Of a DNA stretch of 64,000 bases, positions 39,026 through 48,295 are shown one piece after another (position 1 is the stretch's first letter; each line of letters begins with the position of its first letter). Origin of the DNA: Colwellia sp. E2M01 (GTDB taxonomy: Bacteria; Pseudomonadota; Gammaproteobacteria; Enterobacterales; Alteromonadaceae); assembly GCF_018860585.1 (NCBI RefSeq), contig NZ_JAHKPR010000075.1:1-64000 (forward strand). Reading direction: 5' to 3'. Below the pieces are notes generated by a model. The model made no database searches, was not told the DNA's origin, and saw only the letters and a list, made by a program, of their open reading frames with translations. Both the position numbers and the translations under genes were made by a program.

Positions 39026-39610
39026 ATGGCTAAGCCAGCAAAGTTTGATAGACAAGATGTAATTAATAAAGCCACAAATCTTTATTGGAAAAAAGGTTTT
39101 CACGCCACTTCAATGCGTAATTTACAAGATGTAATTGATATGCGTCCAGGTAGTATTTATGCTGCTTTTGGCAATAAAGATGGCCTTTTTCTTGAAGTTT
39201 TAAAAAATTACACAGACATGGGTATTTCCGCGCTAGCTGATTGTAGAGCAGAAAACTCCTCACCTATCGCGGCTTTAAAAGCGTTTGTAATTATGCAAGT
39301 TGTTGATACTCAAAAAGATGCGCCAAATGGGATGTGCATGTTAGCTAAAACTGTTGGTGAGTTAACTGATGAACACCAAGAATTGTTAACGACAGCAAGG
39401 AGTTCACTGCTGCGTATTGAACAAGCCTTTGTGAGTTTAATTGAAGAAGCACAAAGCTTAGGTGAAATTAGCCAAGATAAAGATGCTAAAAGGCTAGCAA
39501 GTCATGTGATGATACAAATTAACGGTTTACGTACTTATGCTACAGCGAATAATGGTAATGCGTCACTTAATGATTTAATTAATGATATGTTTACACAATA
39601 TCCATTTTAA
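39026..39610 (+). CDS. TetR/AcrR-family transcriptional regulator
   Basis: A 194-residue repressor-type protein. The N-terminal helix-turn-helix region (about 8-55, DVINKATNLYWKKGFHATSM then GSIYAAFGNKDGLFLEVL) is typical of TetR proteins. The remaining helices form the ligand and dimer domain, with CMLAKTVGEL and a LASHVMIQINGLRTYA helix. I chose ATG 39026 (MAKPAKFDRQ) because a CAGGTG site lies about 9 bases upstream; the frame also opens at a GTG at 39017. Three TGAAC-N4-GTTCA sites between this gene and the divergent AhpD-like gene are its probable targets. The ligand is unknown. Confidence 0.9.
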   Translation: MAKPAKFDRQDVINKATNLYWKKGFHATSMRNLQDVIDMRPGSIYAAFGNKDGLFLEVLKNYTDMGISALADCRAENSSPIAALKAFVIMQVVDTQKDAPNGMCMLAKTVGELTDEHQELLTTARSSLLRIEQAFVSLIEEAQSLGEISQDKDAKRLASHVMIQINGLRTYATANNGNASLNDLINDMFTQYPF

Positions 39611-39619
39611 TTGCTGCTG

Positions 39620-39645
39620 TTAGTTTAGCTTTAAAGCTAAACTAA
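39620..39645. repeat. Perfect palindrome after the TetR gene
   Basis: A 26-bp palindrome with arms TTAGTTTAGCTTT and AAAGCTAAACTAA, 9 bases after the tetR-family stop. It may act as a weak terminator; no long T run follows. The rest of the 326-base gap to 39936 is the AT-rich symporter promoter region, and I see no gene in it. Confidence 0.5.
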
Positions 39646-39936
39646 TTATGAAAAAATTAATCTGAGATCAGGTTATTTATCCTCGTTTACCTCCTTTCAC
39701 TTCATTTGTTTAATATTTAATCGATAAACATAATTGTAAGGCATTAATTTAGCCTAACTTTGGTGAATCTAGACTAAAGGCTAATATCTCCTAAAAAAAA
39801 AGCTTGTTAGATTGATCAACAGTTGAAGTTAAGCTTTTACTAGAATGTTCAAATAATTACTAACAACTAATAAAGCGTAATAAAGCGAAGTAACATAATA
39901 ATCGCTAACAAAACGCTCGGTCGCTAGGAGGCTATT

Positions 39937-40185
39937 GTGGAAAATAAAGAAGCATATTGGAAAGAAAATCTGCGCTTGATCTTTATCTGTCTTGCAATCT
40001 GGTTTTTTGTTTCATTTGGTTTAGGCCTACTGCTAGTAGAGCCGTTAAATGAAATTAGACTAGGTGGGTACAAGCTAGGTTTCTGGTTTGCACAGCAAGG
40101 TTCTATTTATTCATTTTTAGGTTTGATTTTTTGGTATGGCGCCAAAATGAACAAGCTTGATAAAAAATATAACGCGGAGAGCTAA
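39937..40185 (+). CDS. DUF4212 small subunit of a sodium/solute symporter
   Basis: An 82-residue protein with two membrane helices (about 13-33, LIFICLAIWFFVSFGLGLLL, and 48-68). It shows the DUF4212 pattern KENLRLIFICLAIWF...GFWFAQQGSIY. DUF4212 proteins sit immediately before VC_2705-type symporters and are taken to be a small subunit. Translation starts at a GTG preceded by a strong AGGAGG. It ends 2 bases before the large subunit, so the two are co-translated. Confidence 0.9.
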   Translation: MENKEAYWKENLRLIFICLAIWFFVSFGLGLLLVEPLNEIRLGGYKLGFWFAQQGSIYSFLGLIFWYGAKMNKLDKKYNAES

Positions 40186-40187
40186 AA

Positions 40188-41978
40188 ATGGATGAGTTAA
40201 AATTCTATACTTACATCGCCGTATTCGGTACGTTTGGCTTATATTTTGCCATTGCTTGGTGGGCTCGTGCAGGTTCAACCAGTGATTTTTATGTAGCGGG
40301 TGGCGGCATTACCCCATTACAAAACGGTATGGCAATTGGTGCCGATTGGATGAGTGCAGCGTCATTTATTTCAATGGCAGGTATGATTTCCTTTATGGGT
40401 TACGGCGGCTCAGTTTTCTTAATGGGTTGGACTGGTGGTTATGTATTATTGGCTATGTTATTAGCGCCATATATGCGTAAACACGGTAAGTTCACCGTTC
40501 CTGAGTTTATTTTCGATCGTTATTACTCAAAAACAGCCCGTATTGTAGCGGTTGCTTGTTTAATTATCGCATCATTAACTTACATCATTGGTCAAATGAA
40601 AGGTGTAGGTGTTGCTTTCTCTCGCTTCTTAGAAGTTGATTACGGCTTAGGCTTAGGCATCGGCATGTTCGTTGTTTGGGTTTATGCGGTATTAGGCGGC
40701 ATGAAAGGTATTACTTATACGCAAATTGCTCAGTATGTAGTAATGATTTTTGCATACACAATTCCAGCGGTATTTATTTCATTACAACTTACCGGTAATC
40801 CAATTCCGCAATTAGGTTTAGGTAGCACTTTAGCTGACGGTAGTGGTGTTTACTTACTTGATAAGTTAGACATGGTTGTAACTGAAATAGGCTTTAAAGA
40901 ATACACTACATCAAACTTAGGCGGCACATTAAATATGTTCGCTTACACTATGTCGTTGATGATTGGTACAGCGGGTCTGCCGCATGTAATTATGCGCTTC
41001 TTTACTGTTCCCTCAGTAGAAGCTGCACGTTCTTCTGCAGGTTACGCTTTAGTATGTATTGCTTTACTTTACACAGTAGCTCCAGCTGTTGGTGCAATGG
41101 CTCGTTTGAACCTTATGCATACCATTGAACCGGTAGCGGGTCAAAATCTTGAGTATTCTGAACGTCCACAATGGTTTAAAGACTGGGAAACAACAGGTTT
41201 ATTACAGTTTGAAGATAAAAATGGTGACGGTAAAATTCAATATACTGCCAACACTACAGATAGCAACATTGTCGTAACTAATGATATGACGGGTGCTCAA
41301 CAAACTGTTGTTCCAAATGAAATGGTTAAAGTTGACCGTGACATCATGGTACTTGCGAACCCTGCTATTGCTAACTTACCAAACTGGGTTATTGCCTTAG
41401 TTGCAGCTGGTGGTTTAGCGGCGGCACTTTCGACAGCAGCCGGTTTATTGTTAGCGATATCATCATCAATCTCTCATGATTTAATGAAAGGGGTGTTAAC
41501 GCCTGATTTATCTGAGAAGAATGAATTGCTTGCCGGTCGTGTTGTAATGACCATTGCTATCTTAATCTCTGGTTATCTAGGGCTTCATCCTCCAGGGTTT
41601 GCTGCAGGTACAGTTGCATTAGCCTTTGGTTTAGCAGCATCAAGTATCTTCCCGGCATTAATGATGGGTATATTCTCTAAGAAAATGAGTGGTACAGCAG
41701 CTATCGCAGGTATGTGTTCAGGTATCGGTGTAACAATGTTATACGTGTTCCAACACAAAGGTATTATGTTTATCCCAGGTACTGACTTCCTAGGAAACAT
41801 GGGAGCAGATTGGTTCTTCGGTATCTCTCCTAATGCATTTGGTGCAGTTGGTGCATTAGTTAACTTTGCTGTAGCATTTGCAGTACTTAAGTTTACCGGC
41901 CCAGCTCCTGCTAATATTCAAGATATGGTAGAAAACATGCGTACTCCGGGCGATGTAGGCGCAGCACATGCACACTAA
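40188..41978 (+). CDS. Sodium:solute symporter, VC_2705 subfamily (acetate permease-like)
   Basis: A 596-residue SSS-family transporter with about 13 membrane helices. Family motifs include DFYVAGGGITPLQNGMAIGAD, WMSAASFISMAGMI, GTAGLPHVIMRFFTVPS and AAALSTAAGLLLAISSSISHD. The family imports short-chain acids such as acetate with Na+. A hydrophilic loop at about 325-385, between two helices, contains DKNGDGKIQ, which looks like an EF-hand calcium loop. That insert may be regulatory. It is preceded by the DUF4212 subunit and followed by a terminator. Confidence 0.92.
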   Translation: MDELKFYTYIAVFGTFGLYFAIAWWARAGSTSDFYVAGGGITPLQNGMAIGADWMSAASFISMAGMISFMGYGGSVFLMGWTGGYVLLAMLLAPYMRKHGKFTVPEFIFDRYYSKTARIVAVACLIIASLTYIIGQMKGVGVAFSRFLEVDYGLGLGIGMFVVWVYAVLGGMKGITYTQIAQYVVMIFAYTIPAVFISLQLTGNPIPQLGLGSTLADGSGVYLLDKLDMVVTEIGFKEYTTSNLGGTLNMFAYTMSLMIGTAGLPHVIMRFFTVPSVEAARSSAGYALVCIALLYTVAPAVGAMARLNLMHTIEPVAGQNLEYSERPQWFKDWETTGLLQFEDKNGDGKIQYTANTTDSNIVVTNDMTGAQQTVVPNEMVKVDRDIMVLANPAIANLPNWVIALVAAGGLAAALSTAAGLLLAISSSISHDLMKGVLTPDLSEKNELLAGRVVMTIAILISGYLGLHPPGFAAGTVALAFGLAASSIFPALMMGIFSKKMSGTAAIAGMCSGIGVTMLYVFQHKGIMFIPGTDFLGNMGADWFFGISPNAFGAVGALVNFAVAFAVLKFTGPAPANIQDMVENMRTPGDVGAAHAH

Positions 41979-42026
41979 GGGAGGAAGTATGGGTTATTAA
42001 TTTTAATAATCGGTAAGTAAAACTAA

Positions 42027-42070
42027 AAAGGCTAGACGACTCATTCTAAAGTTGCCTAGCCTTTCTTTTT
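42027..42070 (+). terminator. Terminator after the symporter operon
   Basis: Outer stem AAAGGCTAG/CTAGCCTTT (42027-42035, 42056-42064), inner stem CGACT/AGTTG with one G-U pair, loop CATTCTAA, then CTTTTT. It lies 48 bases after the stop. Confidence 0.88.
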
Positions 42071-42131
42071 CTAGGGTAATTTGCTCTAATAAAACACGTA
42101 ATTAAATAGAAGTTAAGGTTCAAATAATCTT

Positions 42132-42572
42132 ATGAATAAACACTTAAAAATTGCCTTTTTGGTGGCACCAATTCTTGCTATTGCTGGCTTTGGTCTTGCT
42201 GATTTATACAGTGAAAATAAAGCAGCGCAAGAGAAGGTAATACAGCTAGTTGCAGAAGGTAATTGTGATGTTACTCAAAATGACTGTGTACTGACTTCAG
42301 GAGAGTTTAAAATTAATGTATCTGATAAAGCTGGCGTTACACAAATTAACTCTACTTTTCCTTTAGATACAGCGACATTATTTTTAGTCGATGAGAATGA
42401 CAAAATGACCCCATACCCTTTAGGTATGAAAGAAAACCCTTATTATTGGCGCAGAAATACGCCTTTAGGTGAGTTAGTTGCAAACCAAGGTGATCGTTAT
42501 AAGTTACGCATCGTTGCTACTATTAAAGGTGGCCAATACATTAGTGAATTTTATACGAAAACGGTTCATTAG
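42132..42572 (+). CDS. Hypothetical single-pass exported protein
   Basis: A 146-residue protein with an N-terminal hydrophobic segment (about 7-24, IAFLVAPILAIAGFGLADLY) and a periplasmic-type domain. Two Cys (NCDVTQNDCVL) could form a disulphide. The C-terminal half reads like an immunoglobulin-like beta domain (TLFLVDENDKMTPYPLGM, YKLRIVATIKGGQYISEFY). No named family is recognised. It is separated from the symporter by a terminator, so it is probably expressed separately. Its position after symporter genes may still hint at a shared role. Confidence 0.7.
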   Translation: MNKHLKIAFLVAPILAIAGFGLADLYSENKAAQEKVIQLVAEGNCDVTQNDCVLTSGEFKINVSDKAGVTQINSTFPLDTATLFLVDENDKMTPYPLGMKENPYYWRRNTPLGELVANQGDRYKLRIVATIKGGQYISEFYTKTVH

Positions 42573-42596
42573 ATTGTTTTTTCTTCCTGCTTAATT

Positions 42597-42631
42597 ATTC
42601 ACTTTTCGATAAAATTGCTGAAAAAGTGAAT
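42597..42631. repeat. Inverted repeat after the exported protein gene
   Basis: ATTCACTTTT (42597-42606) pairs with AAAAGTGAAT (42622-42631). There is no clean T run; possible weak terminator. Confidence 0.4.
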
Positions 42632-42844
42632 CTTACTCTGCAGCTTTGCTATCATGATTAAAGCTCTGTTAAACTCTACTTAACCTGACTCGGTTTAAGG
42701 TACTTTTAACCTAAATTTATATTCTAGCTCAATATTCAACGTCAATATTTCAGCCAGTATAAATTTATCATTATTAATCAATTGTTTGGCTAATCGTTTA
42801 AGTATAAATATATTTACTGACAGCTTCTCGGATACATTAGTTAT

Positions 42845-45016
42845 ATGCAAGAAATTGAAAAATTCAATGCGGATAGATTTGAATTAGTTATTAATGCCGC
42901 AGGGATGGGAGTTTGGGACTGGAACATTAAAACGGAAACTGTATTTTTCAGCGAGCGTATGGCTGAGATTATTGGTTACTGTTTAGATGAATTACAGCCT
43001 ATAAGTTTTGCAACTTGGTTTAAATATATTCATCCAGAAGACCTACAAAAAGCGAATGAAAGACTCGCTAGTCACTTACAAGGTGATGCCGAATTATACG
43101 AAGTTGCGGTAAGAATGAAGCACAAACATGGGGAATATGTTTGGGTATTAATTGCAGGTAAAACAATAGAGTGGCATGAAGATGGTTCACCTAAACGTAT
43201 GCTTGGCTTTCATCGAGAAATCACCTTACGAAAAATAGACGAGCAAAAATTAATTACTACTAGCTACTTGTTGGATGAGTCGCAACGTATTGCGAAAGTT
43301 GGTGGTTGGCAATTAGACGTGTTGTCTGGTGAGTTATTTTGGACAACCGAAACCTACCGTATACATGAAACCACAGCTGAAGAGTTTAACCCTACCGTGG
43401 ATGCAGTTTTTGAGTACTTTATCCCTGAATCAAGAGTACTAATTGAAAAAGCTTTAGATAACGCAATTAATCGAGGTATTGGCTACGATTTAGAATTAAC
43501 AACCTACACCACTAAAGGTAAATTAATTGACGTAAGGGCAACTTGTATTGTTACCATGAAGGATAACAAAGCAGTTAGGTTAACGGGTATATTTCAAGAT
43601 ATTAGCGAAGAAAAGTCTATTCAACGGACCTTAAAAAACTCCAATCGAGCATTAGAACAAGTGAATATTAAACTTGAGCGAAATGCTAATTATGACGCAC
43701 TTACCGGCCTACCCAATAGAAACCTTTTAGCTGATCGGATGCAGCAAACTATTGAACATAGTAAGCGTTCTGAAAATAGTGTTGCTATTGCCTTTATTGA
43801 TCTTGATCGATTCAAAGAAATTAACGATGCTTATGGCCATAGCTTTGGTGATGAACTCTTGTGCAGTATAGCCAATCAATTTACTAAGTTAATGCGCTCA
43901 TGCGACACTCTAGCACGCTTTGGCGGCGATGAATTTGTGATGATACTAGATGAGCTAGAACATCCTGACGATTGTATTGTTATTTTAAAACGCATCCTTG
44001 ATTCTATTAGCAAAACAGTATTATTAAAAAATAAAGCTATTCAAGTCTCAGCTAGTATTGGTGTCACTATTTATCCGCAAGATAATAGTAATTCAGATCA
44101 GTTATTAAGGCATGCTGATCAGGCTATGTATATTGCTAAAAATACAGGTAAAAATTGTTTTCATATTTTTGATGTAGCTAAAGATGTGGCGGAAAAAAAT
44201 CAACATGAAGAATTAGAAAATATTAGATTAGCGTTAAATAACAATGAATTTGATTTGTTTTATCAGCCGAAGATTAATATTAAAACCAATAATGTAATAG
44301 GCGTTGAAGCACTCATCCGTTGGCGCCATCCAGAGCGAGGTATTTTACCGCCAATAATGTTTTTACCTATTATTGAACAAGATATTTTGGATATTAAAGT
44401 AGGTGAGTGGGTTATTGAAAAAGCGTTAACACAACTGTCGCTTTGGTCTGAAAAAAATATCAATATTCCGATCAGTGTCAATATCAGCCCATTGCAATTG
44501 CAAAGTCTTGATTTTGTTAAGCGTTTAAAAGTTATTCTGAAGAAGTTTCCGCATTTTAGGGCGGGTAGTATTGAGTTTGAAATATTAGAAACCAGTGCCC
44601 TCAAAGAAATAAATCAAGTCACTAAAGTTATACAAGAATGTCATCAATTAGGCATTGTTTTTTCAATTGATGATTTTGGGACGGGCTATTCATCGCTGTC
44701 TTATTTAAAACGGCTACCTACCGAATATCTCAAAATTGATCAGTCTTTTATTCGAGACATGCTGATGGATGCCGACGATAAAGCCATTGTTATTGGTATT
44801 ATTGGCTTAGCTAAAGCGTTTAGCCGAAAAATTATTGCTGAAGGTGTTGAAACTACCGATCACGGTGAGCAATTACTTATATTAGGTTGTCATTTGGCAC
44901 AAGGTTACGGCATTGCTAGACCAATGCCGGCTGATGATTTTATATTGTGGCTAGAAGCTTGGGAAAAGGAAAATGATTGGGAATATTTGTGCGATGTAGG
45001 TGTTAAAAAGGAATAG
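42845..45016 (+). CDS. PAS-PAS-GGDEF-EAL cyclic-di-GMP protein
   Basis: A 723-residue cytoplasmic signalling protein. Two PAS domains come first: about 10-130, starting GMGVWDWNIKTETVFFSERM; and about 140-255, starting RIAKVGGWQLDVLSGELFW. The diguanylate cyclase domain (about 285-445) keeps FGGDEFVMIL. The EAL domain (about 460-705) keeps VEALIRWRHP, NISPLQLQS, DDFGTGYSSLSYLK and AEGVETTDHG. Both catalytic domains look intact, so it may synthesise and degrade c-di-GMP; which activity dominates cannot be read from the sequence. The PAS signal is unknown. Transcribed alone. Confidence 0.93.
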   Translation: MQEIEKFNADRFELVINAAGMGVWDWNIKTETVFFSERMAEIIGYCLDELQPISFATWFKYIHPEDLQKANERLASHLQGDAELYEVAVRMKHKHGEYVWVLIAGKTIEWHEDGSPKRMLGFHREITLRKIDEQKLITTSYLLDESQRIAKVGGWQLDVLSGELFWTTETYRIHETTAEEFNPTVDAVFEYFIPESRVLIEKALDNAINRGIGYDLELTTYTTKGKLIDVRATCIVTMKDNKAVRLTGIFQDISEEKSIQRTLKNSNRALEQVNIKLERNANYDALTGLPNRNLLADRMQQTIEHSKRSENSVAIAFIDLDRFKEINDAYGHSFGDELLCSIANQFTKLMRSCDTLARFGGDEFVMILDELEHPDDCIVILKRILDSISKTVLLKNKAIQVSASIGVTIYPQDNSNSDQLLRHADQAMYIAKNTGKNCFHIFDVAKDVAEKNQHEELENIRLALNNNEFDLFYQPKINIKTNNVIGVEALIRWRHPERGILPPIMFLPIIEQDILDIKVGEWVIEKALTQLSLWSEKNINIPISVNISPLQLQSLDFVKRLKVILKKFPHFRAGSIEFEILETSALKEINQVTKVIQECHQLGIVFSIDDFGTGYSSLSYLKRLPTEYLKIDQSFIRDMLMDADDKAIVIGIIGLAKAFSRKIIAEGVETTDHGEQLLILGCHLAQGYGIARPMPADDFILWLEAWEKENDWEYLCDVGVKKE

Positions 45017-45112
45017 TTTATTAAGTCAGTATTAGTGCCTGTCTTGTCTACTCTTAATATAAAGAAGTCCAAACAAATTGCTGTAAAAGTAATCTAGAAA
45101 GAGCAACAGGCC

Positions 45113-45610
45113 CTATAATACGGTTTTATTACCAAAATTTTCTCTATCGGTAACAGTCGCACTTTCATTGCATTCCCCATGTAGTGTAAAAATTGATTTA
45201 TTGAATGTGCGATCAAGTTCAAAATAGCCTGTACGACAATAATTATTTTCCTCTAACTTTTCTACTAAGCGAATTTCTAATTCTTCAGACATTAAGTCGT
45301 CTAAGTTTTCTTTTTTAGATGCGCCTTTTGATTTACTTTGTCTGTTAGCAGTTTTCTTTCTGTCACGGCCTTTGCCTTTTTTACTCTTGCCTTGCTCTTG
45401 GCTAGGGCTTCCTTGTTGTTTATCTGCAGTTGAGAGCTTGTTTGGATTAACAAAAACTATAGAGAAGCTAAACATTTTTGTATCATTATCAAGAATGCTT
45501 GGTCGAAATACTTCAGTTATTTTCATATCGTGTTTGCTACTACAACCAGCAATAACAATACTCAACAGTAGAACAATAAAAAGACTTTTGAGTGGAGTAG
45601 TTGAATACAT
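45113..45610 (-). CDS. Putative lipoprotein with basic central segment
   Basis: A 165-residue protein with a lipoprotein signal: FIVLLLSIVIAGC places the lipobox Cys at about residue 23. A strongly basic, low-complexity stretch (about 65-100, rich in Lys, Ser, Gln and Gly) separates two small polar regions. The C-terminal half has two Cys (YCRTGYFELDR, LHGECNES) that could form a disulphide. No named family is recognised. It probably sits at the outer membrane facing the periplasm. Confidence 0.75.
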   Translation of the reverse strand: MYSTTPLKSLFIVLLLSIVIAGCSSKHDMKITEVFRPSILDNDTKMFSFSIVFVNPNKLSTADKQQGSPSQEQGKSKKGKGRDRKKTANRQSKSKGASKKENLDDLMSEELEIRLVEKLEENNYCRTGYFELDRTFNKSIFTLHGECNESATVTDRENFGNKTVL

Positions 45611-45721
45611 AATAAATTTATTAATAAATGAGAAAAGAAGTGTTTATCATAACGGTTTATAAATAAAGAAACGTAAAGTAAAGACAAATTTTTTGCTTTT
45701 ACGTTTTAGATAGTCATTATT

Positions 45722-45756
45722 CTAGTACCTAGTACCTAGTACCTAGTACCTAGTAC
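45722..45756. repeat. Tandem 7-bp repeat (CTAGTAC x5)
   Basis: Five head-to-tail copies of CTAGTAC just downstream of the stop of the Bax-like gene. A simple repeat, likely to vary in copy number between strains. Confidence 0.9.
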
Positions 45757-45768
45757 CCAGTCATAGCA

Positions 45769-46539
45769 TTACTCATCATCGACGCCTTCACCGGTAACAT
45801 CATACTGATTAAACTTATTGAATTTGATAATTGAAGTTAATTCTTCGCCGTATAAACTGCCCTTTTCAGAATAACTATCTAGTTTAGTAACTAAGATAAA
45901 TGGGTCATCTGTAATCATTCTTGTTTGTCTGAACTCTCCAAAGGCATGGCTGCGCCCAAGGGTGCGATAATAGTCGTATACTGCAGCTTCAATACTGTTA
46001 TATTTTTTGATCCAAATAGTTTTATCACCTCGTTTTTTTAAGGCAGCGACTCTAGGCTCATCTTCGTCAAAAGACCAAACACCAAAAATATTATTGGCGA
46101 CCCTGAAAAAGCGTGAAGTCGCCCACGAACTTTCCATGGCAGCTTGTGCAATAGCAATACTTCGAGGGTGTGGCTTAAGCGCCATGAGTAACGCTTCGTT
46201 AGAGGAAGCTTTATATTCTGTTTTTAATGCTTCAATTTCTGTCTTATTTTCACCAGCATCAATATTGTTTTTTATTCTTTCATAGCGGCTCATGAGTTGC
46301 GTATATACGTGGTCAACGGCAGGAACAATTAATGATTTAAAACGCGCTTTCTTCTCTTGCACGGTCATTTTCGGTAACTCAGCTTGAACTTCTTTTTTAT
46401 CTGTTTTCGTAGCTAAGTAAATGGTGCTGGCGATTATTATGATGAGCAATACAATCGTGACAATCACTTTTATTTTACCTGATAATTTTTTTGTTTCAGA
46501 TATTTCAGCAATCGTTTCTTTATTTGAGTTTAAGGTCAC
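45769..46539 (-). CDS. Bax-like glucosaminidase-family protein
   Basis: A 256-residue membrane-anchored protein. One helix at about 25-43 (VIVTIVLLIIIIASTIYLA) is followed by a periplasmic domain of the Bax/glucosaminidase type. SIAIAQAAMESSWATSRF contains the likely catalytic Glu, then NNIFGVWSFDEDEP and YNSIEAAVYDYYRTLGRSHA. It is similar in layout to E. coli Bax and would cleave or bind peptidoglycan glycans. The start is a GTG (VTLNSNK, read as Met) with a CTGG/GGAA region upstream. Confidence 0.88.
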   Translation of the reverse strand: MTLNSNKETIAEISETKKLSGKIKVIVTIVLLIIIIASTIYLATKTDKKEVQAELPKMTVQEKKARFKSLIVPAVDHVYTQLMSRYERIKNNIDAGENKTEIEALKTEYKASSNEALLMALKPHPRSIAIAQAAMESSWATSRFFRVANNIFGVWSFDEDEPRVAALKKRGDKTIWIKKYNSIEAAVYDYYRTLGRSHAFGEFRQTRMITDDPFILVTKLDSYSEKGSLYGEELTSIIKFNKFNQYDVTGEGVDDE

Positions 46540-46668
46540 AAAGGTATTTCCAGGAGTTTGTTGAAAGGGTGGTTCACACTAAGTAGGATAGCCTAATTAC
46601 CAAACAAAATCATATTCTAGCGGCTAAAAGAATATTAAATAATACCTATGTCTTCGTTGAGTTAAATC

Positions 46669-47499
46669 ATGGATAAACTGATTAGTATCATTAAAGCGGC
46701 AATTACTGAAGCCGCTACCAGTGATAATTGTTCACTGCCTTTCGCTGTTTACAGTTCAATAAAAGAACAACATTTATTAAATGTACCCGTTGTTAAACCG
46801 CTTCTTATTGCGGTACTTGCCGGTGATAAGCAATTAGGTAAACAAGGAGAAATATCTTGTGGCGCTGGAAACTTCATTTTTTTATCTGACAATCCGGCAA
46901 TAGATATGCGTAATATTCCTCAAGCGACTGAATATTTTGCGCTGCTTATCGAATTTGAATACGAAGACTTTATTGGCTTAAGGCCATACTCGGTCTCTCA
47001 AACTGGTGGTAAGCCGTATTGTGTAGGCGAAATATCTACGGTATTAAATAAATGCTTACAGCAATTTGTTGAGTGGTCAGTTTTCTCGCCTCAAGATATG
47101 TGGTCTATTCGCAGAAAAGAGATATTGCAGTTGCTATATTATTTAGGTTATCAAAATATTGTTTCAATGGCTGCGTCGCATAAAGTAGGGCAAAAAATAC
47201 ATACAATGTTAAGTGCACAGCCCGCAGTAGATGTTCCTCTTGCTCAAATATGTCAACAACTGGCAATGAGCGAGTCTACTTTGAGAAGAAAATTATTAGC
47301 TGAAGGTAGTACGATTCAAGAAATTAAAGACCAAGTTAAATTAGGCTTGGGTTTACACTTAATTCAAACAACCGAACATTCAATTATTTATATCGCAGAA
47401 CAATGCGGCTATCAGTCTCAATCTCGTTTTACGGAACGCTTTAAACATAGGTTTGGTTTAACCCCTTCTGCATTGAGAAAGACTAAGGTGACGGGATAG
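46669..47499 (+). CDS. AraC-family transcriptional regulator
   Basis: A 276-residue regulator. The N-terminal domain (about 1-165) resembles the AraC cupin-like ligand-binding type. The C-terminal double helix-turn-helix (about 185-270) contains LAQICQQLAMSESTLRRKL and IIYIAEQCGYQSQSRFTERF, ending FGLTPSALRK. No ligand can be assigned. It is divergent from the Bax-like gene (129 bases between starts) and precedes the PEBP gene, either of which could be a target. Confidence 0.9.
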   Translation: MDKLISIIKAAITEAATSDNCSLPFAVYSSIKEQHLLNVPVVKPLLIAVLAGDKQLGKQGEISCGAGNFIFLSDNPAIDMRNIPQATEYFALLIEFEYEDFIGLRPYSVSQTGGKPYCVGEISTVLNKCLQQFVEWSVFSPQDMWSIRRKEILQLLYYLGYQNIVSMAASHKVGQKIHTMLSAQPAVDVPLAQICQQLAMSESTLRRKLLAEGSTIQEIKDQVKLGLGLHLIQTTEHSIIYIAEQCGYQSQSRFTERFKHRFGLTPSALRKTKVTG

Positions 47500-47551
47500 G
47501 GCGAAAAGTTGACTGTATCAACACTATAAATATTAGTAACGAACTTTAAAA

Positions 47552-47585
47552 TAGCAGCTAGAGTTAATAATAACTCTAGCTGCTA
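47552..47585 (+). terminator. Hairpin after the AraC-family gene
   Basis: A perfect 15-bp stem (47552-47566 with 47571-47585), loop ATAA, 53 bases past the stop. The downstream side is ATTGTATATAA, a weak T tract. Confidence 0.6.
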
Positions 47586-47673
47586 ATTGTATATAATCAA
47601 TCATAAACATAACGGTTTATATTGAATGAAAGTAAAAGCAGTAAGTTCACAATAATTAGAGAAGGTACAGAAT

Positions 47674-48231
47674 ATGTTTAAATCGCTTACTTTAGTCACC
47701 TTAATATCGGTATGTTTGTCGGCCACTGTTTTTGCCAATGCATTGACGTTATCAAGCCAAGATATTACTGACGGTGAGTTAATGTCCAAATCACAAGAAT
47801 TCACAGGCTTTGGTTGTACTGGTGGAGATTTATCGCCACAACTACAATGGAAAAATATTCCCGAAGGTACCAAAAGTTTTGCTATTACTGCTTATGATCC
47901 CGATGCGCCAACAGGCAGTGGTTGGTGGCATTGGCAAATAATCAACATTCCTCTGAGCGTAACCGATCTTGCTACAGGTGCTGGAAATACTAAAACCGAT
48001 TTAGCACCTACAGGCAGTATGCAAATAAATAATGATTATGGCAGCCGAGGTTTTGGTGGCGCTTGTCCGCCAGTAGGGCACGGTGTACATCATTATCAAT
48101 TTACTGTGCATGCATTATCAGTAGATAATATTGAGCTACCTGCAGATGCTTCAGGTGCGTTAGCAGGCTATATGATTAACGCTAACACTATTGCAACAAG
48201 CACAATTGTTGCGTTGTATGAACGTCATTAG
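47674..48231 (+). CDS. YbhB/YbcL-type PEBP (Raf kinase inhibitor-like) protein
   Basis: A 185-residue protein with a signal peptide (SLTLVTLISVCLSATVFANA) and a phosphatidylethanolamine-binding-protein fold. Signatures are CTGGDLSPQLQWKNIPEGTKS, ITAYDPDAPTGSGWWHW and YGSRGFGGACPPVGHGVHHY, the anion-binding pocket of the family. Predicted periplasmic. The ligand is unknown; the E. coli homologues YbhB and YbcL are likewise poorly understood. It lies downstream of the AraC-family gene. Confidence 0.9.
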   Translation: MFKSLTLVTLISVCLSATVFANALTLSSQDITDGELMSKSQEFTGFGCTGGDLSPQLQWKNIPEGTKSFAITAYDPDAPTGSGWWHWQIINIPLSVTDLATGAGNTKTDLAPTGSMQINNDYGSRGFGGACPPVGHGVHHYQFTVHALSVDNIELPADASGALAGYMINANTIATSTIVALYERH

Positions 48232-48295
48232 TCGTGCAACGAAAAAATAGCGGATTAAAAACCGTTTATTTAAAATATGTTTATAGTGAGGAAAT

